A DNA stretch of 64,000 bases from Phycisphaeraceae bacterium (GTDB taxonomy: Bacteria > Planctomycetota > Phycisphaerae > Phycisphaerales > UBA1924). Of the stretch, positions 9,974 through 18,323 are shown one piece after another; position 1 is the first letter of the stretch; every line of letters starts with the position of its first letter. Where the stretch lies: positions 1,304,001 to 1,368,000 of the forward strand of contig JAHBXF010000002.1 in assembly GCA_019636615.1 (NCBI GenBank), in the 5' to 3' direction. Both the position numbers and the translations under genes were made by a program. The notes under the pieces were generated by a model that saw nothing but the letters and a program-made list of their open reading frames with translations, was not told the origin of the DNA and made no database searches.

Positions 9974-10660
9974 ATGAAACTGATCGTCGGTCTGGGCAAC
10001 CCCGGCACGCAATACACCAAGACCCGGCACAACGCCGGGTTCATGGTGGTCGATCGCCTGCTCGCCGCTCACGCCGCCGATCAGCCCCTCAAGGCCCGCT
10101 TCTCCGCCGCCACCGCCGAAACATCCTTCGCCGGTGACAGGGTGCTCCTGGCCAAGCCCACCACCTTCATGAACCGCTCGGGGCAGTCGGTCTCCGATGC
10201 GGTTCGCTTCTACAAGATCGACCCCGCCGCGGACCTGCTCGTCATCACCGACGACATCTACCTCCCCACCGGCGCGGCACGCATGCGCCCCTCCGGCGGC
10301 AGCGGCGGGCACAACGGCCTGGCAAGCATCACAGCGCTTCTCGGTCACGACGACTACCCAAGACTCCGCATCGGCGTGGGTATGCTCCCCTCGGGGGGCA
10401 AACCCCCTTTCATGGACCAGGCAGATTTCGTCCTCGGCCGCTTCACCGCCGAGGAAGAGCCCCTGCTCAGCGATGCCCTCTCCCGCGCCGTCAAGGCCGT
10501 CGAGACCTTTGTTGAAAAGGGCCTGGCCCACGCCATGAACGCCTGCAACGCAGGCCCCCCCCGCCCCAAGCCCGAGCCGCGCCGCGAGGCGCGCCCCGGG
10601 CCGGGGCCTTCCGCCCCTCCCACTCCAGCCTCGGGCGCGGCACCCGCCGACCCGGCCTGA
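9974..10660 (+). CDS. pth: Peptidyl-tRNA hydrolase
   Basis: Recycles tRNA by cleaving peptidyl-tRNA that drops off ribosomes. Key residues are visible: Asn of GLGNPG (residues 6-11), catalytic His of TRHNAGF, Asp of TDDIYLP and the GGSGGHNGLASI loop. The family is about 190 residues long; here a Pro/Arg-rich tail of about 35 residues ends the 228-residue product. GAGAGGAG lies just before the ATG. The gene is 30 bp after rplY and part of the same run. Confidence 0.96.
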   Translation: MKLIVGLGNPGTQYTKTRHNAGFMVVDRLLAAHAADQPLKARFSAATAETSFAGDRVLLAKPTTFMNRSGQSVSDAVRFYKIDPAADLLVITDDIYLPTGAARMRPSGGSGGHNGLASITALLGHDDYPRLRIGVGMLPSGGKPPFMDQADFVLGRFTAEEEPLLSDALSRAVKAVETFVEKGLAHAMNACNAGPPRPKPEPRREARPGPGPSAPPTPASGAAPADPA

Positions 10661-10724
10661 GCCCCAGTCTTTCACACCGCCAGATCACACCAGACAGATC
10701 CACACCTTTTTCAGGATACCTCAC

Positions 10725-11162
10725 ATGCCAGCAAAGCGAATGTACAACTACGAAGCGGCCTTCCTCCTCAGCCAGTCCACCGCCGCGGACCTCGCGGGCG
10801 CCATCGCGCACATCAACGACATCCTGGTCACCCGCGGGCACGCCCAGATCCTCGCCATGAAGAAGTGGGACGACCGCCGGCTCGCCTACGAGATCGACGG
10901 CCAGAAGCGCGGCGTCTACATCCTCACCTACTTCCGCGCCGCAGGCACCGACGTCGCCCACATCGAGCGCGACTGCAACCTCTCCGAGAAGATCATGCGC
11001 ACCATGATCCTCCGCGCCGACCACCTCACCGACGAGGAAATCGCCTCGCACGACGGCCGCAAGGAACTCGAAGCCGAAGCACGCATGCGCTCCGACAAGC
11101 CGGCTCAGCCCGCCGCCGAAACGCCCGCCGAGGCACCCGCCGAAGCCGCTTCCGAAGCCTGA
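10725..11162 (+). CDS. rpsF: 30S ribosomal protein S6
   Basis: Small-subunit protein that normally pairs with S18 on the platform. The 145-residue product begins with the S6 strand (MYNYEAAFLLS) and has the core WDDRRLAYEIDGQKRGVYIL and a DHLTDEE segment. An Ala/Glu/Pro tail follows. The expected partner gene rpsR is not found downstream. AGGA precedes the ATG. Confidence 0.94.
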   Translation: MPAKRMYNYEAAFLLSQSTAADLAGAIAHINDILVTRGHAQILAMKKWDDRRLAYEIDGQKRGVYILTYFRAAGTDVAHIERDCNLSEKIMRTMILRADHLTDEEIASHDGRKELEAEARMRSDKPAQPAAETPAEAPAEAASEA

Positions 11163-11346
11163 AAACCACCCACGCCTCCGCCCCATCCCGGGGTCTGCGC
11201 GGCGGATACGCTGCGGGGTCGTACCGCGCGGCGTGCGCGGCAACTTTGTGCCGGCCCGCTCTTGGCGGGCGGTGACATCCTGCCCCGTGTTCTGACGGCC
11301 CCCGCCCCGTTCGCGTCGGGCCCTCCAGCCCCGAAGGAATCGCACC

Positions 11347-11802
11347 ATGGCCAGTTACAACAAAGTGCTCTTGATGGGCAACCTTACCCGTGACATCGAA
11401 CTCCGCTCGGTCGCCGGTGGGCAGAGCGTCGCCCGGATCGGCCTGGCGGTCAACCGCAACTTCACCACCCAGAGCGGCGAACGCCGCGAAGAAGTCACGT
11501 ACGTTGATTGCGAAGCCTGGGGCAAGACCGGCGAAACCATGGCCAAGTACCTTTCCAAGGGGCGGCCGGTCTTCATCGAAGGCCGGCTCAAACTCGACCA
11601 GTGGGAAGACAAAGAGGGCAACAAACGCTCCGCCCTGCGCATCGTTGTCGAGGGCTTCCAGTTCATCGACAGCCGTACCGGCGGCGGTGGCGGCGGTGGC
11701 GGTCACTCGGCCCGCGACGATGGCGGCGGCGATTGGCAATCAAAGGCCCCTGCCTCGGCCGGTGGCGATCAAGGCATGCCCGGCGACGACATTCCTTTCT
11801 GA
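11347..11802 (+). CDS. ssb: Single-stranded DNA-binding protein
   Basis: Coats single-stranded DNA during replication and repair. Residues 1 to about 110 form the OB fold (NKVLLMGNLTRDIELRS, EEVTYVDCEAWGKTGE, VFIEGRLKLDQWEDKEGNKR). A Gly-rich linker leads to the acidic tip GDDIPF that recruits partner proteins. The length of 151 residues is typical. It lies between rpsF and rplI as in many bacteria. Confidence 0.96.
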   Translation: MASYNKVLLMGNLTRDIELRSVAGGQSVARIGLAVNRNFTTQSGERREEVTYVDCEAWGKTGETMAKYLSKGRPVFIEGRLKLDQWEDKEGNKRSALRIVVEGFQFIDSRTGGGGGGGGHSARDDGGGDWQSKAPASAGGDQGMPGDDIPF

Positions 11803-12072
11803 CCGGTTCTCACGGGGTGCGCGGCGGGAAACCCCGCTCCGCACGCTTTGTTCGGTGAATTTCCCCCATCGCACGGCTCCCTTCGCGGGGAGAACTCCGC
11901 GGCGGTCTGACCTACCATCTCGACCCGTTGCGGCGGAGCATTGCCCGGCATGAGCCGGCCTCCGCTGCTCACTCTTCACCGCGTACGGGAATGGCTCTTC
12001 GGGCATCCCTGCCGGCTCGCCGCCGTCAGAACCCCCCAAACGGCTTCTCTCCCGCACGCAGAGGACAGCACC

Positions 12073-12765
12073 ATGGCCAAGAGTCTCAAACTTCTCCTCA
12101 TTGAAAACGTCGAAGCGCTCGGCATCGTCGGCGATGTCGTGAACGTTCGCAGCGGCTACGCCCGCAACTTCCTTCTACCCCGCGGCCTGGCCACCCAGCC
12201 CAGCGAAGAACGCATCAAGGAACTCGCCGGCAAGCGCGCCGAGGCCGAGAAACTCCTGGCCGAGCAGCGCAAGCACCGCGTTGAACTCAACGCCAAACTC
12301 TCCGGCGTGGCGGTCACCCTCGTGCGTTCGTGCAACGACCAGGGCATCCTCTACGGTGCCGTGACCCAGCAGGACATCGCCGCCTCCCTCAAAGAACAGG
12401 GCTTCACCGTCTCGCCGCGCGACGTGCGCATCCCGCAGACGATCAAGCGTGTCGATTCCTTCGACGTGCACGTGAAACTCGACTCCGACCTCGACCAGAT
12501 CATCAAGGTCATCGTCAAGGCCGACCGCGAACTCGTGATTGAGAAGCCCACCCACCAGGAAGGCGAAGAGCCGCAGGCCGCAGGCGCCGGCGAGCGTCCC
12601 GCCCCCACCGGCGAAAGCCGCCGCCGCCGCGACGACTGGATGATCCCCGACGACTCCAACCGCGTGGTTGGCTGGGGCGCCAAGAAGAACGACGACGGCC
12701 CCGGCACCGATGCCAAGGGCGGCAAGGGCAAAGGCAAGAGCAAGCCCAAGGCCGAGAAGAACTGA
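12073..12765 (+). CDS. rplI: 50S ribosomal protein L9 with long C-terminal extension
   Basis: 23S rRNA-binding protein at the base of the L1 stalk. The signature GIVGDVVNVRSGYARNFLLP lies near residues 18-37 and a linker helix and C-terminal domain follow. L9 is usually about 150 residues; here a charged tail of about 70 residues brings it to 230 (includes RRRRDDWMIPDD and a Lys/Gly-rich end). ATG 12073 is chosen because GAGGA precedes it by 7 nt and the L9 N terminus starts here. It is the last gene before an intrinsic terminator. Confidence 0.95.
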   Translation: MAKSLKLLLIENVEALGIVGDVVNVRSGYARNFLLPRGLATQPSEERIKELAGKRAEAEKLLAEQRKHRVELNAKLSGVAVTLVRSCNDQGILYGAVTQQDIAASLKEQGFTVSPRDVRIPQTIKRVDSFDVHVKLDSDLDQIIKVIVKADRELVIEKPTHQEGEEPQAAGAGERPAPTGESRRRRDDWMIPDDSNRVVGWGAKKNDDGPGTDAKGGKGKGKSKPKAEKN

Positions 12766-12805
12766 TCCCGGCCTCGTTGGGGGTTTGTAGCGTGATTCAC
12801 TCAGG

Positions 12806-12834
12806 GCCCGTGCCGCGTTGGCACGGGCTTTTTT
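12806..12834 (+). terminator. Intrinsic terminator of the glmU-rplI run
   Basis: The 9-bp stem GCCCGTGCC/GGCACGGGC has loop GCGTT and is followed by six T. Confidence 0.9.
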
Positions 12835-12856
12835 CGTGCCCTGCCCGGGAGCGCGA

Positions 12857-12888
12857 TACAAAACCCGCGGCCTTTGCGGTCGCGGGTT
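12857..12888 (-). terminator. Terminator of the CvpA-like gene
   Basis: The 8-bp stem AACCCGCG/CGCGGGTT (12862-12869 with 12881-12888) is followed on the minus strand by TTTTGT. It faces the convergent operon. Confidence 0.65.
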
Positions 12889-12964
12889 CTGGTCGATTCA
12901 CGTGCGTGTGTTGAGCGCGGCACCCTTTGGCAGCGCTGGTGGGCGATGTCTGGGGGGAAGGTGA

Positions 12965-14821
12965 TCAGCGGCCGGTTTGACGCGTGGTGAGCGGGAAGGG
13001 CGGGTCATACTCGGCGATGACCTTGGAACCCAGCACAAACTTGTTGACGCTCACGCCAAGGCTGACACGGTAGATGAGCGTGAGTTGCTGGTCGGGGCGG
13101 CTGCGGCTGAGCGAAGGGGTCTCGGTGAGTGCCCTGATCGGCTGGCCGGGGGTGTAGCGGATCTGCACCTTGGTGCTGTCTTTGTAGATGAAGCCCACGG
13201 GCTGGTACGACTGACCGTTGGTGTCGGTCAGCAGCGGCGGCAGGATGCGGTCGACCGAGGCCGCCGCCTGGCCCAGAAGGCTGGTGCGGCTGGGCAGGCT
13301 CACGTCGATCTTCACGATGACGGTGTCGTCGGTGACGGCGAAGCGCTCGATGCGGAGGCTGCGCTCCATGCCGACGGTCTTCTGTGCGTAGTCGGGCTCG
13401 AAGACTTTCTCGCCCTCCACGAGCAGGTTGCGGTTGTTCTCTTCATCGATCACGAGCGGGTCATGCGTGCCCTTCTGGATGGTAAAACCGATGGCGTTGG
13501 TCACTTCAACGCCCGCGGGGTTGATCGCGCCGACCTGGGCCTGTCCGGGGGCGCCTCGCCCCCACTCGATCTTGATTGCCTGGGAAGTATCGAGGTTGCT
13601 GCCCGGCGCGGCCCCGCCAGAATCCCCGCCCACGCCTGGGATGCTGCCACCCCGTGCACCGGCGAGCGTGGCGATAAAACCGTCGCGCTGGGCCGAGGAA
13701 GCGAACTTGGCCGAGGGCTGTGCCGTGGAACCCTCGCCGACGACGTGGCGGATGCCTCGCACGTAGAGTGCCGTGGGCGTGTACCCCGGGGGCACCACAA
13801 ACTCGAAGGCGAAGAGGGCCTCGGCCGCGCCGCCGACCGACGCGATGAAGGTGTCGCGGGCGTCGTAGCGCCATCGGGCAAAGCCCGCCTGGCCGGTCGA
13901 CTCGGCCTGCGACGACACCGCGATCGGGTAGACCGTGGTGCGTTTGCCTTCCTGCTCGTTCTCGACGACGAGGAACAACTGGCCGGCGCCGATGGTGGTC
14001 TTGCCTTCCTTCTCTTTCGACCCCGCGAGGAAGTTGACGACAAAGCCCTCGATGTACGAGCCGGGCGGGTAGGGCTTGCCGTATGAGTCGACCACGTTCT
14101 GGGGCGTGGTGTTCCAGCGGTCGTTGACAAGGTCCTGCAGGTTCCCGCCGCTCTGCCCCACGGTGAACCGCGAGACAACGTTGAAGTCCTGCGCTTTGAT
14201 AGTGTTGCGGGCTTTGCCGTCGCCGAAGTTCATGCGCAGCGAGGCGGGCATCTCTTCGAGACGCGGGTGCCACTTGGCCAGCGGTTCGTTGGTCGCGAAG
14301 GCCTGCTCGCTGAGTTTGCCGTAAAAAGCGACCGTGAGCCGGTCGACGGGGATCATCAACCCGTTGCCCCGCACCACGTTGCCGTTGTTGTTGTACGACA
14401 CGTGGGTGGCGCCGAAGAACTCGGTCTCCATCCGCAGGAAGCCGATGCTGATGGTGAGGATGCCGGCGCTGATCACGCCCGCGCCCATGCCGCAGATGGC
14501 CCCGCCGGCGTAGTCCGCCGCGGTGCCGGGGGTGACGTTGGCCGGGAGGAGTTTGTCCACAATGACCCGAAGGACGGCCAGCGAAACACCGAAGGGCAGC
14601 GCCAGGCCCAGGCCCCAGGCCACGTCGCGAAGGAAGGACGTGAACCCGCGGTCCGCGGCGGCGTTGAGAATCGCCAGCGAGACGTGCTCCCACAGCGCGA
14701 ACGCGATGGCGCCCGCGATGACCGTGCAGATCAGATGGATGAGCGCCGAGAAAAAGCCACGCGTGAGCCACGTGTACCCGATCCCCAGCACCACCAACAA
14801 CGCAATGCCGCTCATGACCAT
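12965..14821 (-). CDS. Membrane protein with CvpA-like N-terminal helices and large soluble domain
   Basis: The 618-residue product starts with about four hydrophobic helices in the first 150 residues. The second begins TRGFFSALIHLICTVIAG, which resembles CvpA/colicin V production family proteins. The remaining 450 residues are soluble, beta-rich and unrecognised, with pieces such as PPGYTPTALYVRGIRHV and FVVPPGY. ATG 14821 has AAGGA nine bases upstream, so it is preferred to the GTG at 14848. It lies 52 bp after the GspE-like gene on the same strand, suggesting an operon with it. Role unknown. Confidence 0.7.
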   Translation of the reverse strand: MVMSGIALLVVLGIGYTWLTRGFFSALIHLICTVIAGAIAFALWEHVSLAILNAAADRGFTSFLRDVAWGLGLALPFGVSLAVLRVIVDKLLPANVTPGTAADYAGGAICGMGAGVISAGILTISIGFLRMETEFFGATHVSYNNNGNVVRGNGLMIPVDRLTVAFYGKLSEQAFATNEPLAKWHPRLEEMPASLRMNFGDGKARNTIKAQDFNVVSRFTVGQSGGNLQDLVNDRWNTTPQNVVDSYGKPYPPGSYIEGFVVNFLAGSKEKEGKTTIGAGQLFLVVENEQEGKRTTVYPIAVSSQAESTGQAGFARWRYDARDTFIASVGGAAEALFAFEFVVPPGYTPTALYVRGIRHVVGEGSTAQPSAKFASSAQRDGFIATLAGARGGSIPGVGGDSGGAAPGSNLDTSQAIKIEWGRGAPGQAQVGAINPAGVEVTNAIGFTIQKGTHDPLVIDEENNRNLLVEGEKVFEPDYAQKTVGMERSLRIERFAVTDDTVIVKIDVSLPSRTSLLGQAAASVDRILPPLLTDTNGQSYQPVGFIYKDSTKVQIRYTPGQPIRALTETPSLSRSRPDQQLTLIYRVSLGVSVNKFVLGSKVIAEYDPPFPLTTRQTGR

Positions 14822-14873
14822 GGTTGCTGTTCCTTGATACTCGCCCACGAACGGGCCCCGTTGAACGAACGGT

Positions 14874-16634
14874 TCAGGTTGTCTTGGCCGCGGGGGGCTT
14901 GGGGGCCCCCGCCGCCGGGGCGGCGGGCTTGGCCTGGGCCGGGTCTGCGGTCACCCGCATGATCTCCTCGACGCTGGTCACACCGTCGACCGCCTTGCGC
15001 AGCGCCGCCTGCTGGATCATGGGCAGGTTCTTCTTGCGCAGTTCGCCCTTGAGGGCTGCCCAGTCGGCGGCTTTGATCATCGCCCGCTCGGCCTCGCCGA
15101 GACGGAAGACCTCAAAGACGGCCTCCTGGCCGAAGTATCCACCGCCGTTGCATACGGGGCAGATCTCCGGTTTGTTCTTGATGAGCACCTGCCCGCCCTT
15201 GCGGAACAACTGCTTGACCTTGTCGGCGGGCATGCCCATTTTCTTGAGCATGTCGGCGCCGGGCTGGTAGGCCACGCGGCAGTTCGAGCAGAGTTTGCGC
15301 ATGAGTTTCTGGGCGACAACCCCGCGTAGCACCTTGGAAGCCTGTTCCGGGTCGCCCACGAGTTTCACCCACAACTGGATCGCCTGGATCGCGCTCTCTG
15401 CCCGCAGGCAGCCGTAGGCCCGCACGCGGTCGGGCTCGATGCGTGCGAGTTCTTTGGCGGTGGCGGCGTCGGGCACCTCGGCCACGCCCACCACGTCGGG
15501 CTCGCGTCGAAGGATCGAACGCACGAGTGTGGAGAGTTCGGGCCCTTCGGCCTGCGCATCCCACTTGTTCTGGCGAACACCCTCGATCAGGTCCTGCACG
15601 TCGATCTCGACGGTCTGCACGTTGCGGGTGTACGCGTCGTGCAGGCGCATCATCGCGTACAGCGTGGTCGTGCGGCCGCTGTCGGGCGCACCGGCCAGCA
15701 GCACCAGCCCCTGGCTTTCTTCGGCCATGGCCTTGACCTCGACCACCTGCTGCTCGAGGAAACCCATCGCGTCGAACTTGCGGCGAACCTGCTGTTCAGG
15801 GTCGATGAGGAAGGTCAGACGCGGGCCCGCCTGCGAACCGGTGGCCGTGACGCGGATCTTTGTCTTCGCGTCCCCGCGCTCGACCGTGATGTCGGCCTGC
15901 TGGCGCTTGCGCATGTCCGCCACGTCCATCTTCGCGGCGGCTTTCCACAGCGCCATGAGTTTCATGGCCTCCGCCGCGGGCATGGGGTTGTCGGTGATTC
16001 GGACGCCATCGACCAGCAGCGAAAGGGCGAAGGTGTTGTCCTTGCCTGTCGCGGCCAGCACGGCCTCTGTCGCGCGGGAGGTGAGCGTGCGCAGCACGAG
16101 TTGCTCGGCCGCGACGCGGGTATCAAACTCCGGCGTGCCGGCAGTCGGGGCGGGCAGCAGGGATTTGTCCGGCCCCTTGATGACGAGTTGCACCTGGCCC
16201 TGGAGTTTCGCGGCGGCCTTCTGGGCCCGTGCCTCGGTCCACCGGGAGAAATCCAGCGTGAGGTGGTGCTCTTCGGGCACGCGTTCGTCTTTGTTGGTGA
16301 CGAGCGCGAAGACCACAATGTCCAAGGCGAGGATCAGGAGCATGATGCCCCAGCCCACCCAGAACGCGGCCTCGCCCTCCATCGGGATGCTGATGGCGAT
16401 GATGAAAGCCAGAAGTCCGACGCACAGGTGCGCGATATTCCACCCCTCGCGGGGAAGGAAAAAGCGGGCCGCGTGCTTGTCGAGCACGCGGGAGACCACC
16501 CAGGCCCATGGGACAAACGGCACCAACAGAAGGATGGGCTTCCACGGCGAGACCAGGATGAAGGCCTCGGCCAGAGTCACAAAGCCCGTTCCGGTGCTGA
16601 AAAACACCTCGTGCGGCAAGGCAGAATACCTCAC
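14874..16634 (-). CDS. Membrane-anchored GspE/PilB-like protein with degenerate ATPase motifs
   Basis: Homologous to the C-terminal half of type II secretion/type IV pilus assembly ATPases, but preceded by about three hydrophobic segments in the first 120 residues (KPILLLVPFVPWAWVVS, LLAFIIAISI, ILALDIVVFALV). The P-loop reads GAPDSGRTTT where the family has GxTGSGKTTT, so the catalytic Lys is Arg. The Walker B-like site reads AEVPD in place of GEIRD. The His-box region (GCLRAES) lacks the His. The zinc motif is intact (CSNC and CPVC), followed by YFGQEAVFEVFRLGE. It is therefore doubtful as an ATPase. It sits downstream of pilT and upstream of the CvpA-like gene, all on the minus strand. Confidence 0.8.
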   Translation of the reverse strand: MRYSALPHEVFFSTGTGFVTLAEAFILVSPWKPILLLVPFVPWAWVVSRVLDKHAARFFLPREGWNIAHLCVGLLAFIIAISIPMEGEAAFWVGWGIMLLILALDIVVFALVTNKDERVPEEHHLTLDFSRWTEARAQKAAAKLQGQVQLVIKGPDKSLLPAPTAGTPEFDTRVAAEQLVLRTLTSRATEAVLAATGKDNTFALSLLVDGVRITDNPMPAAEAMKLMALWKAAAKMDVADMRKRQQADITVERGDAKTKIRVTATGSQAGPRLTFLIDPEQQVRRKFDAMGFLEQQVVEVKAMAEESQGLVLLAGAPDSGRTTTLYAMMRLHDAYTRNVQTVEIDVQDLIEGVRQNKWDAQAEGPELSTLVRSILRREPDVVGVAEVPDAATAKELARIEPDRVRAYGCLRAESAIQAIQLWVKLVGDPEQASKVLRGVVAQKLMRKLCSNCRVAYQPGADMLKKMGMPADKVKQLFRKGGQVLIKNKPEICPVCNGGGYFGQEAVFEVFRLGEAERAMIKAADWAALKGELRKKNLPMIQQAALRKAVDGVTSVEEIMRVTADPAQAKPAAPAAGAPKPPAAKTT

Positions 16635-16875
16635 TGAGGAAAGTTACTGCGGGCCGGCGACCATCGCCGGACGTGTCGAAGTCCAGACAATATCAGCACA
16701 AACACCGGGTGGAGAGCCCGGCACCTCAAAACTCCACAAACTTCTCGACCGGGAAGGCCCGAAGGCCCCCCGCTGCTTTCTGGTTGCCCGGCCCGCCGTA
16801 CAGGCGGCCGGCCGCCGGTTACCCCAAACCCCCGCGCGGGAGCGGCCCGGGCCCGCACGGGCCCGGAGGAGGGTT

Positions 16876-18033
16876 TCAACCGAGTTTCTTGAGCATCATG
16901 CGGAACTCGTCGATGTTCGGGGAGGCGTCTTCGGCCACACGCAGGGCGATTTTTTCTTCTTCGACGAGTTTCACAAGGCTGGCGTTGAAGTCGATCATGC
17001 CCACCTGACGGGCCTCGACGCTCTTGAGGTATTCGCGGAGTTCGCCCTCGCGGGCCTCGAGAACGTACTTGCGGACGACGGCGTTGTTGATGAGGATCTC
17101 GAGCGCGGGGATTCGGGCCACCTCGGGCATCAGCGTGGGGAGGAGTTTCTGGTAGACGAAGGCGCGCATCTGGTAGCCCAGGATGCGGCGGACCTGCTCG
17201 ACTTCCTCCTGCTCGAACAGGCCGTAGATACGCGAGAAGGTCTGCGTCGTGCTCGACGCGTGGATGGTGCCGTAGACCAGGTGGCCCGTCTCGGCGGCGT
17301 GCAGCGCGGCCTCGAAGGTTTCGTTGTCGCGCATCTCGCCCACCAGCACGATGTCGGGGTTTTCTCGCACCAGCGCGCGAAGGGCGATCTTGAAGTCAAG
17401 GCAGTCGATGCCGATCTCTCGCTGGTTGATCGTCGCTTTGCGGTCCTGGAAGATGTACTCGATGGGGTCTTCGATCGTGACGATGTGCACCGGCCGACGC
17501 TCGTTCACATAGTCGAGCATCGCGGCGATCGTGGTTGACTTGCCCGAGCCTGTCACGCCGCACAGCAGCACGATGCCCTGGGGCTGCATGGCGATCTCGG
17601 ACATCGCCGGCGGCAGGAACAACTGCTCGAACTTGCGGATGTTGCTCGTGATGAGACGCGCCGCCACCGAGAGTTTGCCCCTGGCCTGAAAGAGGTTCAC
17701 ACGGAAGCGGTTGTGGTCGTCGTAGTCATAGGCGAAGTCGACCGACCCGAACTTGTGCAGGTCTTCGAACTGCTCCTCGGACAGAATCGCCTGGGCCATG
17801 GCCCAGAACTCGTCGGTTGAAACCGGTTCGCAGTCCAGCGGCTTGAGCGCGCCACGCAGACGCAGTTTCGGGGTCGTGCCGGACTTCATGATGAGGTCGG
17901 AGGCCTCTAACTTGATCGCGGCCTGCAGGAACTTGCCCCAGCGCGTGGCGTGCGGGTCGTTCTTCTTCTTGGTGGCCAGGCTGATATGACCGATGTCCCG
18001 CGCACTGCTCTGCGGTTCGCTGTTGACGCTCAT
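16876..18033 (-). CDS. pilT: PilT/PilU-family type IV pilus retraction ATPase
   Basis: Hexameric motor that disassembles type IV pili at the inner membrane. All core motifs are present: Walker A GVTGSGKSTT, Asp box TIEDPIEYIFQ, Walker B VLVGEMRDNETFEAAL and His box TGHLVYGTIHASS. The C-terminal AIRNLIRE of PilT reads NNAVVRKYVL here, so PilU-like is possible. ATG 18033 gives 385 residues, within the family range. A TTG at 18108 would add 25 low-quality residues. No pilin or other pil genes are in the window apart from the degenerate GspE-like gene next to it. Confidence 0.9.
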   Translation of the reverse strand: MSVNSEPQSSARDIGHISLATKKKNDPHATRWGKFLQAAIKLEASDLIMKSGTTPKLRLRGALKPLDCEPVSTDEFWAMAQAILSEEQFEDLHKFGSVDFAYDYDDHNRFRVNLFQARGKLSVAARLITSNIRKFEQLFLPPAMSEIAMQPQGIVLLCGVTGSGKSTTIAAMLDYVNERRPVHIVTIEDPIEYIFQDRKATINQREIGIDCLDFKIALRALVRENPDIVLVGEMRDNETFEAALHAAETGHLVYGTIHASSTTQTFSRIYGLFEQEEVEQVRRILGYQMRAFVYQKLLPTLMPEVARIPALEILINNAVVRKYVLEAREGELREYLKSVEARQVGMIDFNASLVKLVEEEKIALRVAEDASPNIDEFRMMLKKLG

Positions 18034-18323
18034 TGATTTCTGCCCTGCGACTGAATCTTGCGGTTCCTGACTGACACGATGATTGGTGACGGTAGGTGCG
18101 TCGGGCAAAGGGGGCCTCCAGACAGATCAGCAGCCTTCGGCCCGCCGCGGTCGGCGGGTTTATCAGACCGCCCGGGGTCGGCGCGCCGGGCATCCCCCCC
18201 GCTGATTTCACAGGGGGCACGCACTGTTCGGATTCTCCGGGCCTTCGGTTCCCTGCCGGCCACCCCGGCCGCGGACATTCACCACATCTCGATCCACTCC
18301 TGACGCAGCGTACCACACCGCGA

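Noticed and set aside
16840..16870. GC-rich inverted repeat after pilT as a terminator
   Set aside because: The hairpin has no T-run on the transcribed strand.
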